From: an uncultured Flaviramulus sp.
GTDB taxonomy: Bacteria > Bacteroidota > Bacteroidia > Flavobacteriales > Flavobacteriaceae
Assembly: GCA_947495125.1 (NCBI GenBank)
Contig: CANLXL010000001.1
Coordinates: 930,001 to 994,000 of the forward strand
DNA length: 64,000 nucleotides
Direction of reading: 5' to 3'
Shown: positions 1 through 8,300 of the stretch, one piece after another
Layout of the letters: each line of letters opens with the position of its first letter
How positions within the stretch are numbered: position 1 is the stretch's first letter
Notes under the pieces: generated by a model
Seen by the model: the letters and a program-made list of their open reading frames with translations, nothing else
The model's database searches: none
What the model was told of the DNA's origin: nothing
Program-made: the position numbers and the translations under genes

Positions 1-24
1 AATTAAAAATAAAAACATATAAAT

Positions 25-450
25 ATGGCAAATATTAGACATCATTTAACCATTAAAGCGCCAATCAAAAAAGTATATGAGGCATTGACTTTGGAACAAG
101 GGTTAAAAGGTTGGTGGACAAACGACACCTCTGCAAAACCCGAAACAGGACATATTAACCATTTCAAATTTGGTTCTGAATATTTCAATAAAATGAAGGT
201 TACAGAATTAACGCTTCCAACCAAAGTGACTTGGGAGTGCATAGACGGAGACAAAGAATGGATCGGTACTAAATTAACCTTTGAGCTCGAAAATAGAGAA
301 GGCGAAGTGCTTCTGAAATTTTCTCATTTAAATTGGGCCGAAGAAAGTGATTTTTTTGGTTTTTGTAATCATCATTGGGGAAGATATTTAGATAGCCTAA
401 AATCTTTATGTGAAACTGGCACCGGACAACCTTACAAACAACAGGAGTAG
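25..450 (+). CDS. SRPBCC (START-like, AHSA1-type) domain protein
   Basis: This 141-residue protein is a compact cytosolic lipid/ligand-binding fold of the SRPBCC superfamily. The first residues run straight into the fold (HHLTIKAPIKKVYEALTLEQGLKGWWT), with the usual pattern 'interface residue, P, VY.AL..... L..WWT' of AHSA1/START-like proteins. A later 'V-TWECIDGDKEWIGTKLTFEL' strand pair and the C-terminal helix (WGRYLDSLKSLCETGTG) complete it. There is no signal peptide or membrane segment. Substrate and role cannot be read from the sequence; relatives include stress-linked and ligand-binding proteins. It lies upstream of, but is separated by 156 bp from, the thioredoxin-like gene and has no shared promoter with it. 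The family call is firm, the function unknown. Confidence 0.85.
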   Translation: MANIRHHLTIKAPIKKVYEALTLEQGLKGWWTNDTSAKPETGHINHFKFGSEYFNKMKVTELTLPTKVTWECIDGDKEWIGTKLTFELENREGEVLLKFSHLNWAEESDFFGFCNHHWGRYLDSLKSLCETGTGQPYKQQE

Positions 451-545
451 TCAAAATTACGCAAACTCTACTGAAGCATTAAACTAAAAAAATGCATCGT
501 AAAGGCACAACGATCGAAAATATATTCAAAAATTAAATGGAAAAA

Positions 546-577
546 TTTGATTTAGTTAGGGATCCTTACTATATTTG
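546..577 (+). promoter_or_regulatory. Bacteroidota-type promoter of the thioredoxin-like gene
   Basis: TTTG at 546-549 and TATATTTG at 570-577 match the flavobacterial -33/-7 consensus (TTG, then TAnnTTTG) with a 20-base spacer. The predicted start of transcription lies about 25 bases before the ATG at 607. The operator-like motif at 554-571 fills the spacer. Confidence 0.7.
554..571 (+). promoter_or_regulatory. Operator-like motif, copy 1
   Basis: AGTTAGGGATCCTTACTA lies inside the promoter spacer. It shares AGTTAG-N2-ATCCT with copies at 856-873 and, on the minus strand, at 1166-1183. It is proposed to be the binding site of the MarR regulator encoded at 1227-1829, which is an inference from position and conservation. 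Confidence 0.55.
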
Positions 578-606
578 TATCATAATAACAATTAAATAAA
601 ACGATT

Positions 607-840
607 ATGAGTAAATCCATTTTTTATCACGCAGGATGTCCGGTATGTGTAAGCGCAGAACACGACATTGTCGCATTAATAGGAGTCAATAATGTAGATA
701 TTGTACATGTTGGTGAAGACAAATCCAAAATTTCCGTAGCAGAGAATGCTGGTGTTAAATCCGTTCCGGCCTTGGTTACGCCAAACGGAAATGTACTACA
801 TATTAACTTTGGGGCTTCCATGGAAGACGTTAAAGGATAA
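607..840 (+). CDS. Small thioredoxin/glutaredoxin-like protein with CPVC active site
   Basis: A 77-residue cytosolic protein that is little more than a minimal thioredoxin fold. A first beta strand (SIFYHAG) leads into the C11-P-V-C14 dithiol, followed by an alpha helix, and 'GVKSVPALVTPNGNVLHINFG' carries the cis-Pro (V-P) of the fold. It is shorter than true thioredoxins (about 105 residues), so it resembles glutaredoxin-like or thioredoxin-like minimal proteins. It is the first gene of a short group (thioredoxin-like, DUF2024, MarR) that share an operator-like motif, suggesting redox-related control. The substrate is unknown. The start is supported by the promoter about 30 bases upstream. 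Confidence 0.85.
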   Translation: MSKSIFYHAGCPVCVSAEHDIVALIGVNNVDIVHVGEDKSKISVAENAGVKSVPALVTPNGNVLHINFGASMEDVKG

Positions 841-855
841 TTTTTTAACCCAAGT

Positions 856-873
856 AGTTAGGAATCCTACTTA
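856..873 (+). promoter_or_regulatory. Operator-like motif, copy 2
   Basis: AGTTAGGAATCCTACTTA holds the perfect inverted repeat TAGGA-A-TCCTA and lies 27 bases before the DUF2024 start codon. No clear TAnnTTTG box is visible here. Confidence 0.55.
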
Positions 874-899
874 AATTAACGCTATTAAAATCAATTCAT

Positions 900-1163
900 A
901 TGAAAGTTTCAGTTTGGGATACATACGTAAAAAGAGAAGATGGTAAAGTAATGCACTTTGATATTCTGGTATCAAACGAATTTAACGATGAACAAATCAT
1001 TTTAAACTATGGCGCGATATATTTAAAAACTAAAGCTTTTAAAACAGAACACATCTCATCAAAAGCTTGTAATTTCTGCCATATTGAGCATGCCACAGAT
1101 TCTATTATGGAGGACATTCAAAACAGAGGGTTTTCGATTATTGAGTTGGAAAATTGTGACTGA
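900..1163 (+). CDS. DUF2024 family protein
   Basis: This 87-residue protein matches the DUF2024 family in length and sequence: it opens with MKVSVWDTYVKREDGKVMHFDI and ends with a GFSIIELE strand. A CNFCHIEH segment (Cys57, Cys60, His61, His64) looks like a possible metal- or redox-active site, which is notable beside a CPVC protein and a Cys-rich regulator. The family has no established biochemical role. It has its own upstream operator-like motif (856-873). The MarR gene follows 63 bases downstream. Confidence 0.85.
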   Translation: MKVSVWDTYVKREDGKVMHFDILVSNEFNDEQIILNYGAIYLKTKAFKTEHISSKACNFCHIEHATDSIMEDIQNRGFSIIELENCD

Positions 1164-1186
1164 TTTAATTAGGATTACTAACTTTG
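1154..1186 (+). promoter_or_regulatory. Promoter of the MarR gene
   Basis: TTG at 1154-1156 and TAACTTTG at 1179-1186, spacer 22 bases. The -33 element lies in the last codons of the DUF2024 gene, and the -7 element overlaps operator copy 3, which suggests autoregulation. Confidence 0.6.
1166..1183 (-). promoter_or_regulatory. Operator-like motif, copy 3 (minus orientation)
   Basis: Read on the minus strand, AGTTAGTAATCCTAATTA matches copies 1 and 2 in AGTTAG-N2-ATCCT. The plus strand shows the inverted repeat TTAG-N5-CTAA. It overlaps the -7 box of the MarR promoter. Confidence 0.55.
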
Positions 1187-1226
1187 TCCCGATAACTCCT
1201 GAAAATATTCAGGAGGGGACTTTTTT
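1186..1226 (+). promoter_or_regulatory. Leader hairpin enclosing a Shine-Dalgarno sequence, followed by T6
   Basis: GTCCC (1186-1190) pairs with GGGAC (1216-1220), and CTCCTGAA (1196-1203) pairs with TTCAGGAG (1208-1215) around an AATA loop. Six T residues (1221-1226) follow and touch the ATG at 1227. It has the form of an intrinsic terminator, yet the right arm holds AGGAGG at 1211-1216 at ideal distance from the start codon. It may end transcription from DUF2024, control MarR translation, or both. Confidence 0.6.
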
Positions 1227-1829
1227 ATGAAGAACAATATTTTTAATCCTACACATCAAGAAAACGATCTTTCGAATAAGATTGTTGCAGGCTTAGAGCG
1301 TGTTTCTGAAGCCTTTAAGGTATTGCTATGGGAAAAAGCCAAGCTTTTAGGATTGAGTCCTATCCAAATTCAAATACTCATTTTTGTAAACTATCATAAA
1401 CTCGAATTTTGCAATGTAAGCCATTTAGCCAAAGAGTTTAATGTTACAAAACCTACTATTAGTGATGCGGTTAGAGTTTTACTTCATAAAGCACTCATTG
1501 AAAAAGTTTATCCTTCGTCAGATAGCCGACGCTATGCCATACAATTATCAGACTCGGGTAAACGCATTGTATTGGAAACGGAAAATTTCGCACATCCGCT
1601 TAAAAAACAACTAAATCATATTAATAAAGACGATTTAGAATCCACTTTTATTACCCTGAGCAAACTTATCTATAAATTAAATAAAATAGGGGTTTTAACG
1701 GTTCAACGTACTTGTTATGCTTGTAAATTCTACGGTAAAACTAATGAACAGCACTATTGTAATTTATTGAAAAAAACATTACAAGATTCCGAGATACGAA
1801 TTGATTGTCCCGAGTTTGAAATAAGTTAG
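1227..1829 (+). CDS. MarR-family winged-helix regulator with C-terminal Cys cluster
   Basis: A 200-residue DNA-binding regulator. Residues about 15-155 form a MarR-type winged helix: recognition helix region 'LAKEFNVTKPTISDAVRVLLHKALIEKV' (68-95) and wing 'SSDSRRYAIQLSDSGKRIV' (97-115). The last 40 residues are unusual for MarR proteins and carry Cys163, Cys166, Cys178 and Cys194, with the spacing C-x2-C-x11-C-x15-C, a plausible Zn or Fe-S site. Cys62 lies in the core. The gene has a promoter that overlaps an operator-like motif repeated in front of the two upstream genes, so it likely represses all three (inference). Its ATG follows a hairpin with T6. Confidence 0.85.
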   Translation: MKNNIFNPTHQENDLSNKIVAGLERVSEAFKVLLWEKAKLLGLSPIQIQILIFVNYHKLEFCNVSHLAKEFNVTKPTISDAVRVLLHKALIEKVYPSSDSRRYAIQLSDSGKRIVLETENFAHPLKKQLNHINKDDLESTFITLSKLIYKLNKIGVLTVQRTCYACKFYGKTNEQHYCNLLKKTLQDSEIRIDCPEFEIS

Positions 1830-1863
1830 AATGCGACATCACATTCAACCTTTAAATGCTATA

Positions 1864-4515
1864 TTATTCAATGGAATCTTTAGAAATTTCGTTACCCCTA
1901 TAATCTAATTCTTTATCTAAGTAATATAATCCGTTTAAACTTGGTAAATAATGTGTTTCCGAAACTCCCGAAGTATTGTTAGTTGGTTTGCCATACTTAT
2001 TATATCTTTTTATAACGCCTATGAGACCTGAATCGCCTCTTGTATACCTATACTCTGCTACTCCATATTCATCTTCCAATAGTTTATTATTTATTCCATA
2101 ATAATTGATTTTTAGAATCTCTCCTTTTTCGCTCCATTCATACTCCTTCTTATGATAACCGTAAGGTCCAATAACAGATCTTTCATTTTTATCGAAGTAA
2201 CTATCTAAAATAACATATCCAAAATCATTGAATTTCTGTAAATTATAGGATATTCCATTATTCCCATTTGTTCTATTACCATTCTTATCAAAATACCCGA
2301 AACCATTATATAATTGCCTATGATCATAACTGTATTTAATTACGGAAACTCCCAAATCGTTAACTGTAAGTTCATTTTCTTTATTATAAAAAGTTTCAGA
2401 AGTATTATTATTAAATCTATTATAACCATAAACAATTTTACAAACACCATCGATCAATTTGTTATTAGTGTCGTAAGATAGCACAATGGAGTCACTACCA
2501 AAGACAGTAGGTATCATTTCACTTTTAAAATAACCATCTAATAACTGCGGTTCCATATTCCTATTGAAGTTCGTCCTTTCTACAAGTTGATTTTTATCGT
2601 CATATTTATAAACGTTATAGGTCACATTCTGGTTAGCGTTTGCCAGCTCAGATGCAGCATTATAATAGGTTGTTTTTATTTTATTATTGTTCGCATCATA
2701 ATCCCATTTAACTATTGCGACGTCTGCATCAAATGCTTTCAAATTACCCAATGAATCCAAGGTCATTTCTTCTCTTTGATTTCCGCGCTCATCATATTTA
2801 TAACGAAATTCAACAATATCATCCTCAGTCTTGGCATAGTTTTTATCTGAATCTAGATAAATTAATTTTTCTACTCTATCTTTATCATTGATATGCCTTT
2901 TAAGAATGGCTACACCAGTATTGTCGTTAAATACATGATTATAAGCGTTAACATTAGACACATAAACAATTGAATCATTTGGGTAGCTATATTTAGAACC
3001 TCCCCATTTTTCTTCATTAAACGCCAGAACGTACCCGGGGTAATACTTTCCATAAAATAAAGTGCGGGCTTTATTATCAAACACTTCAACTTCCATATGA
3101 TAATCGTCCTTTCCAAGTATAGGCTCATTTTGTTTGTTGAACCTTCTCGTACTGGTTAAATTATCATTTTGATCGTAAGTATAAGTATAAATCGAAACCC
3201 CATCCTTGTTTGGAGCTATCTCATCATTATGATCGAGGTTAATACTTTTTTTTAAGTTTCCCCGCTCATCGTATTCGTACTTTAGATTGTATGAGAATAA
3301 ATGCTTAGCAAAATCTCCATTTTGATCATACTCTTTATAGCTTGTGGTCTGATTCGACGAATCATACTCTCTAATTATTTTAGACTCTAAATCGGTATCA
3401 TTAATTGGCCTGTTGTTGAGGTCAAAAAACTCAAGTACAGTCGTTCTCCCTAAAGTATCAAGTGTTCTTTTTTTATGATATACGCCATATTTATTTTTAA
3501 TCTTTTTTAAACTGAAATTGTAATAGGATGTTACCATACAACCATTAGAATCAACTATAGTTTGAGTTTGATAAATCTTATCAGCGTTGACTCTTTCTTC
3601 ATTAGAACTATAATAATGATCTACCCTTTTATCATTATTAATATATCTTTTGAAGATACAATAGTCTAAGTCCTCATTTAAGGTATAATCGTTATTGAAA
3701 TATTTAATTTCAATGAGACCTTTCTTCTTTTCTATTGTTGTAATAGCGGTCTTAAACACGCCTCCATTCTTTAAGGTCCCATCTTTCAAAAAAGAAACAG
3801 TTGTTTTATTTCTTTTTTTTACAATTTTATAAGACTCTCCATGATTTATCTGCTCTTCATAAACAGGAAATGAACTTAGTACTTCTTTATCAAATGTGAT
3901 AAAAATTTTTCTAAAATATTCTGTTTCTCCTTTATCATAATCCCAATAACCGTAGATATCCGTATTTTGATAATAATCCGTTTGTCTTAAGAGATCATCA
4001 ATTTTCATTTCCCAATATCGCTGTTCCTGAGTATTTACATTATGGTTAGTGATGCTATCGTATTCAATTTGCATTAAATCTCTATCCAATTCGTATTTAC
4101 GATACAAAGAATCAAGTACTTTATCAGTAAGTTTATTTTCTCCAATTTCCACAATACTCTTTCTTAAAATTCGCGCATGGTATTCAGTGATATTAAAATG
4201 ATACCGTTCATGAATGAGAACCTGATCATCTAACATGGAGTCTGCTAATTTTTCAGAAAGGTCGGGATCCATATAGGCATAAACTTCAGAGTCGAACCAA
4301 GAGATTTTATCCGGACAATAAATTTCGGAATAAATTGAAGCCACATAATTTTCTTCTTTTTCTTCAACTTTTGTGAAATTTTCCCAGGAAATATGATCGT
4401 CTGACCAAATAATTTCATTATTCGATACATAATTTTCTCTTTCGACCGATCCGCTAAACAATAAGGCTAAAAACAAGATGATCGCGATCAAATAAAGTGA
4501 TTTAAGTCTAGACAT
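1864..4515 (-). CDS. Large envelope protein: DUF922-like HExxH domain plus YD-like repeats
   Basis: An 883-residue protein with an N-terminal hydrophobic signal/anchor (LYLIAIILFLALLFSG). Residues about 35-165 resemble DUF922, a putative zinc-protease family: a W-rich start, then H102-E-R-Y-H106 and E111 (the HExxH-x4-E pattern). The remaining about 650 residues are loose repeats of the type Y-x-YD-x-x-G/N-N-x, such as YEYDERGN, YKYDERGN and WDYDANNN, recalling the YD repeats of RHS proteins but more degenerate. Function is unknown; a secreted or membrane-anchored surface protein is likely. It overlaps the upstream DUF805 gene by 8 bases, so the two are co-transcribed. Confidence 0.7.
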   Translation of the reverse strand: MSRLKSLYLIAIILFLALLFSGSVERENYVSNNEIIWSDDHISWENFTKVEEKEENYVASIYSEIYCPDKISWFDSEVYAYMDPDLSEKLADSMLDDQVLIHERYHFNITEYHARILRKSIVEIGENKLTDKVLDSLYRKYELDRDLMQIEYDSITNHNVNTQEQRYWEMKIDDLLRQTDYYQNTDIYGYWDYDKGETEYFRKIFITFDKEVLSSFPVYEEQINHGESYKIVKKRNKTTVSFLKDGTLKNGGVFKTAITTIEKKKGLIEIKYFNNDYTLNEDLDYCIFKRYINNDKRVDHYYSSNEERVNADKIYQTQTIVDSNGCMVTSYYNFSLKKIKNKYGVYHKKRTLDTLGRTTVLEFFDLNNRPINDTDLESKIIREYDSSNQTTSYKEYDQNGDFAKHLFSYNLKYEYDERGNLKKSINLDHNDEIAPNKDGVSIYTYTYDQNDNLTSTRRFNKQNEPILGKDDYHMEVEVFDNKARTLFYGKYYPGYVLAFNEEKWGGSKYSYPNDSIVYVSNVNAYNHVFNDNTGVAILKRHINDKDRVEKLIYLDSDKNYAKTEDDIVEFRYKYDERGNQREEMTLDSLGNLKAFDADVAIVKWDYDANNNKIKTTYYNAASELANANQNVTYNVYKYDDKNQLVERTNFNRNMEPQLLDGYFKSEMIPTVFGSDSIVLSYDTNNKLIDGVCKIVYGYNRFNNNTSETFYNKENELTVNDLGVSVIKYSYDHRQLYNGFGYFDKNGNRTNGNNGISYNLQKFNDFGYVILDSYFDKNERSVIGPYGYHKKEYEWSEKGEILKINYYGINNKLLEDEYGVAEYRYTRGDSGLIGVIKRYNKYGKPTNNTSGVSETHYLPSLNGLYYLDKELDYRGNEISKDSIE

Positions 4516-5242
4516 TCTTAGTATTGGGCTTAAAAATTAGATAAAACACCCCCACAGAAATAAAGGTTAGCCCAAAAATTAAGGCAATAATAAAAAGCTC
4601 AAAAAGAATGGTTTCAAGATCGATATCAGACAGTCTAAACACGATACCATATAACCGAATGATCAAATAGTAGATAAATGCAAAAATCAATTGTTGATTT
4701 ACCAATGACTTGCTTTTTTCAGGAAATTGCGTTTTACTATAACTTAGTAATAAGAAAATAAAAAAAGCCGGAATGGGCATTAGTAGATATGATAGTGAGG
4801 TAAACGACTCATACTCTAAAAAAATTGTATTATTTACACTTAAAATTAAAGCGACAAATAGAGAGGTAACAATTAATTCTAAGACAGTTAGATGAGAGAC
4901 TTTCTGAAATTTAGTCCTTCTTATTTTCGAACTCATCTTTAATTTTGGGTCAGTTCCATATTTGTTCTCTTTACCAACTCCTTCCTGAAAAAGCATAACA
5001 AAAATATAAAATGGAATCAGTTGATAAAATCCGCTATGTCCAATATCATGGCACCTTTTTGCCCCTTGTGCAAATAAAACCCAATAGGACAAAATAAGTA
5101 TCAAAGCAAATATAGAATCTAGAAATTCATTATAGTCGACTAGCAAAGAACTCAATGCAAGCGTAAAAAAGCAAAGGATATAGGTTAATCCAAACTCAAG
5201 TCTTCTTATTCTTCCTGAAAAGGAAAAAAGGCTTTTAAACAT
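4508..5242 (-). CDS. DUF805 family membrane protein
   Basis: 244 residues. The first about 100 match DUF805: FSFSGRIRRLEFGL at the start, two membrane helices, and the conserved AQGAKRCHDIGHSGFYQLIP loop with GTDPK at its end. An extra C-terminal region with about four more predicted membrane helices makes it longer than typical DUF805 proteins (110-150 residues). Its role is unknown. It is the first gene of a two-gene unit with the DUF922-like giant, which starts 8 bases before this gene's stop, so a joint envelope function is possible. It lies downstream of dnaE on the same strand with a 101-bp AT-rich gap. Confidence 0.8.
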   Translation of the reverse strand: MFKSLFSFSGRIRRLEFGLTYILCFFTLALSSLLVDYNEFLDSIFALILILSYWVLFAQGAKRCHDIGHSGFYQLIPFYIFVMLFQEGVGKENKYGTDPKLKMSSKIRRTKFQKVSHLTVLELIVTSLFVALILSVNNTIFLEYESFTSLSYLLMPIPAFFIFLLLSYSKTQFPEKSKSLVNQQLIFAFIYYLIIRLYGIVFRLSDIDLETILFELFIIALIFGLTFISVGVFYLIFKPNTKNV

Positions 5243-5343
5243 AAAATGTTTATTTTAATTTAGAATACTAATATAAATTTAATTTTAGAATGTGTAATAT
5301 AATTAATACGTTTTACACAATAATTTAATAGTGGAAAGCTTAT

Positions 5344-8300
5344 TTAATTCAACTTATACCTAAAATTCTGTTCCAGTAATTCATTTAAAAGCTCCTGAGA
5401 CACCTTAACCTTCTGCCTTCTACTTGGCATTTGCAGCTTTATTTGCTCTTTAGTATCATATACCAGGAAGTTAAGCATATGGTTACCTGGGTGCATTTGC
5501 AAAAGTTCTTTTAAGCTCATAATCTTGCCTTGGTCCAAATCATCTATATTAACCTGAATCGATAACTTTTTAGCATAATGTTCCAGCACATCATGTAATA
5601 ATTGAAAATTATTAAACTGCAATCTTGGATCACTCTTTTTACCTGTATCTTTATTAACCCATCCATCCCGAACGTAGGTTTTTACAAAAACAAAATTATT
5701 CTGCATTAAAAAGTGCCTGAATTTTAAATACTCTTCTCCAAAAATTCTGAATTCGTAACTATCGGTATAATCTTCAATGGTAAATAGCGCCCATCCTTTC
5801 CCCTGCTTACTTACCCGGTGCTGCACATCGGTGACCACACCGCCAAACACGAGCTCTCTGTTAACGTAAGGTTCTAAATTATTAAACATGCCTACGGTGG
5901 CATTACAAAAGGTTTTCATTTCAATTTTAAAATCATCCAAGGGATGTCCCGAAATATAGATCCCAACAACCTCACGTTCCTGAGCCAACTTTTCCATAGT
6001 ACCCCAGGTTTCGCATGGTGGTACTTCGGGCTCAGCAATTTGTACTTCACTGGCTTCCCCAAACAAACTTACCTGTGCTGAATTCTCATTTTCTTTATGC
6101 TTTTGTGCATACTTAATGGCTTTTTCTAAAAAGGTAAGATCGCCCTCTTTATAAAAATACTGTGCACGATGTGTCCCTCCAAAACAATCAAAACCTCCCG
6201 CTAAGGCCAAATTCTCAAAAGCCTTTTTATTAGCTGCACGTAAATCTATACGTTTTGCTAAATCGAAAATAGACTTATAAGGCCCATCTTTTTTTCGATG
6301 GTCTACGATCGTCATCACCGCACCATGACCAACACCCTTAATAGCACCCATTCCAAAACGTACGGCATTATCCTGATTCACCGAAAATTTGTAATAACTT
6401 TCGTTAACATCAGGCCCGAGTACATTTAACTTCATGCGCTTACATTCTTCCATAAAGAAGGTTACCGATTTGATATCGTTCATATTGTTAGATAACACAG
6501 CGGCCATATACTCTGCCGGATAATGGGCCTTTAAATAGGCAGTTTGGTAAGCGATCCAAGCATAGCAGGTTGAGTGCGACTTGTTAAAAGCATAACTCGC
6601 AAAAGCCTCCCAGTCTTTCCATACTTTTTCAAGAATTTTGGCATCATGCCCCTTTTCACTGGCCTGAGTGATAAACTTAGGTTTCATTTTATCCAATACC
6701 GCGATTTGCTTTTTACCCATGGCCTTACGCAATACATCAGCTTCACCTTTTGTAAAACCCGCCAGTTTTTGAGAGAGCAGCATCACCTGCTCCTGATATA
6801 CGGTAATACCATAAGTTTCTTTTAGGTATTCCTCCATAGCCGGTAAATCGTACTCGATCTCCTCATCACCATGTTTTCTACGGACAAAACTAGGAATGTA
6901 TTCCATTGGCCCGGGACGATACAAGGCATTCATCGCAATTAAATCCTCAAAAACTGTAGGTTTTAAATCGCGGAGATGCTTTTGCATTCCGGGAGATTCA
7001 TACTGAAATACTCCAACCGTTTCTCCACGCTGGAATAAGGCATAGGTTTCTTCATCATCCAATGGAAAATTTTCCGGATCAAGTTGAATATTATGCTTTG
7101 CTTTTACAATCTTAACGGTATCCTTAATCAGAGTTAAGGTCTTTAAGCCTAAGAAGTCCATTTTTAGCAGCCCGGCAGATTCCACTACCGAGTTATCAAA
7201 CTGGGTCACATACAAATCAGAATCCTTAGCCACAGAAACCGGAACAAACTTGGTAATGTCATCAGGTGTTATAATAACACCACAGGCATGTATTCCTGTA
7301 TTTCGTACCGAGCCTTCTAAAGCTCTTGCTGTATTTACCGTTTTTGCCTCTAAATTATCCCCTTCAGAAATATTTAAAAGCTCATTGACCTTTTCCAGTT
7401 CTTCAGCTCGAAACTTACTGCTCAATGCCTTTTCATTCAAGCCAAAAATCTTATTTAGCTTAGACATATTCGGAATCAATTTCGCTATTCTATCGGCATC
7501 AAATAAAGGTAAATCCAATACACGTGCAGTATCTCGAATGGACGATTTGGCCGCCATGGTACCATAGGTGATAATTTGAGCAACTTGATTGGCGCCATAT
7601 TTTTCAATCACATAATCCATAACACGACTCCTGCCTTCATCATCAAAATCAATATCGATATCGGGCATACTAATACGATCCGGATTTAAAAAACGCTCAA
7701 AAAGCAGATCGTACTTTAAGGGGTCTATATTCGTAATCCATAAACAATATGCAGCAACCGAACCTGCTGCTGAACCACGTCCGGGTCCAACAGACACATC
7801 CATATTTCGCGCTTCTCGGATAAAATCTTCTACAATTAAAAAGTACCCCGGGTATCCCGTATTTTCGATAACATTTAACTCAAAATCGAGACGTTCTACA
7901 ACCTCATCTGAAAGGTCCTCTCCGTAACGTTTTTTAGCGCCTTCAAAGGTGATGTGCCGTAAATAGGCATTTTCTCCACGTTTACCACCATCTACTAAAT
8001 CCTCTTCATGCTTAAACTCATCCGGAATATCGAAAGCGGGTAATAGTACATCACGTGCCAGTTGAAAGGCTTCAATTTTATCGACAACCTCCTGCACATT
8101 TAAAATGGCCTCGGGCAAGTCATGAAACAATTGTTTCATTTCTTCTGCCGATTTGAAATAATATTCCTGATTTGGGAGTCCATAACGATAGCCACGCCCT
8201 CTACCAATCGGTGTGGCTTGTTTTTCACCATCTTTTACACACAATAAAATATCATGTGCATTGGCATCGTCTTTATTTTGATAGTAGGTATTGTTGGTCG

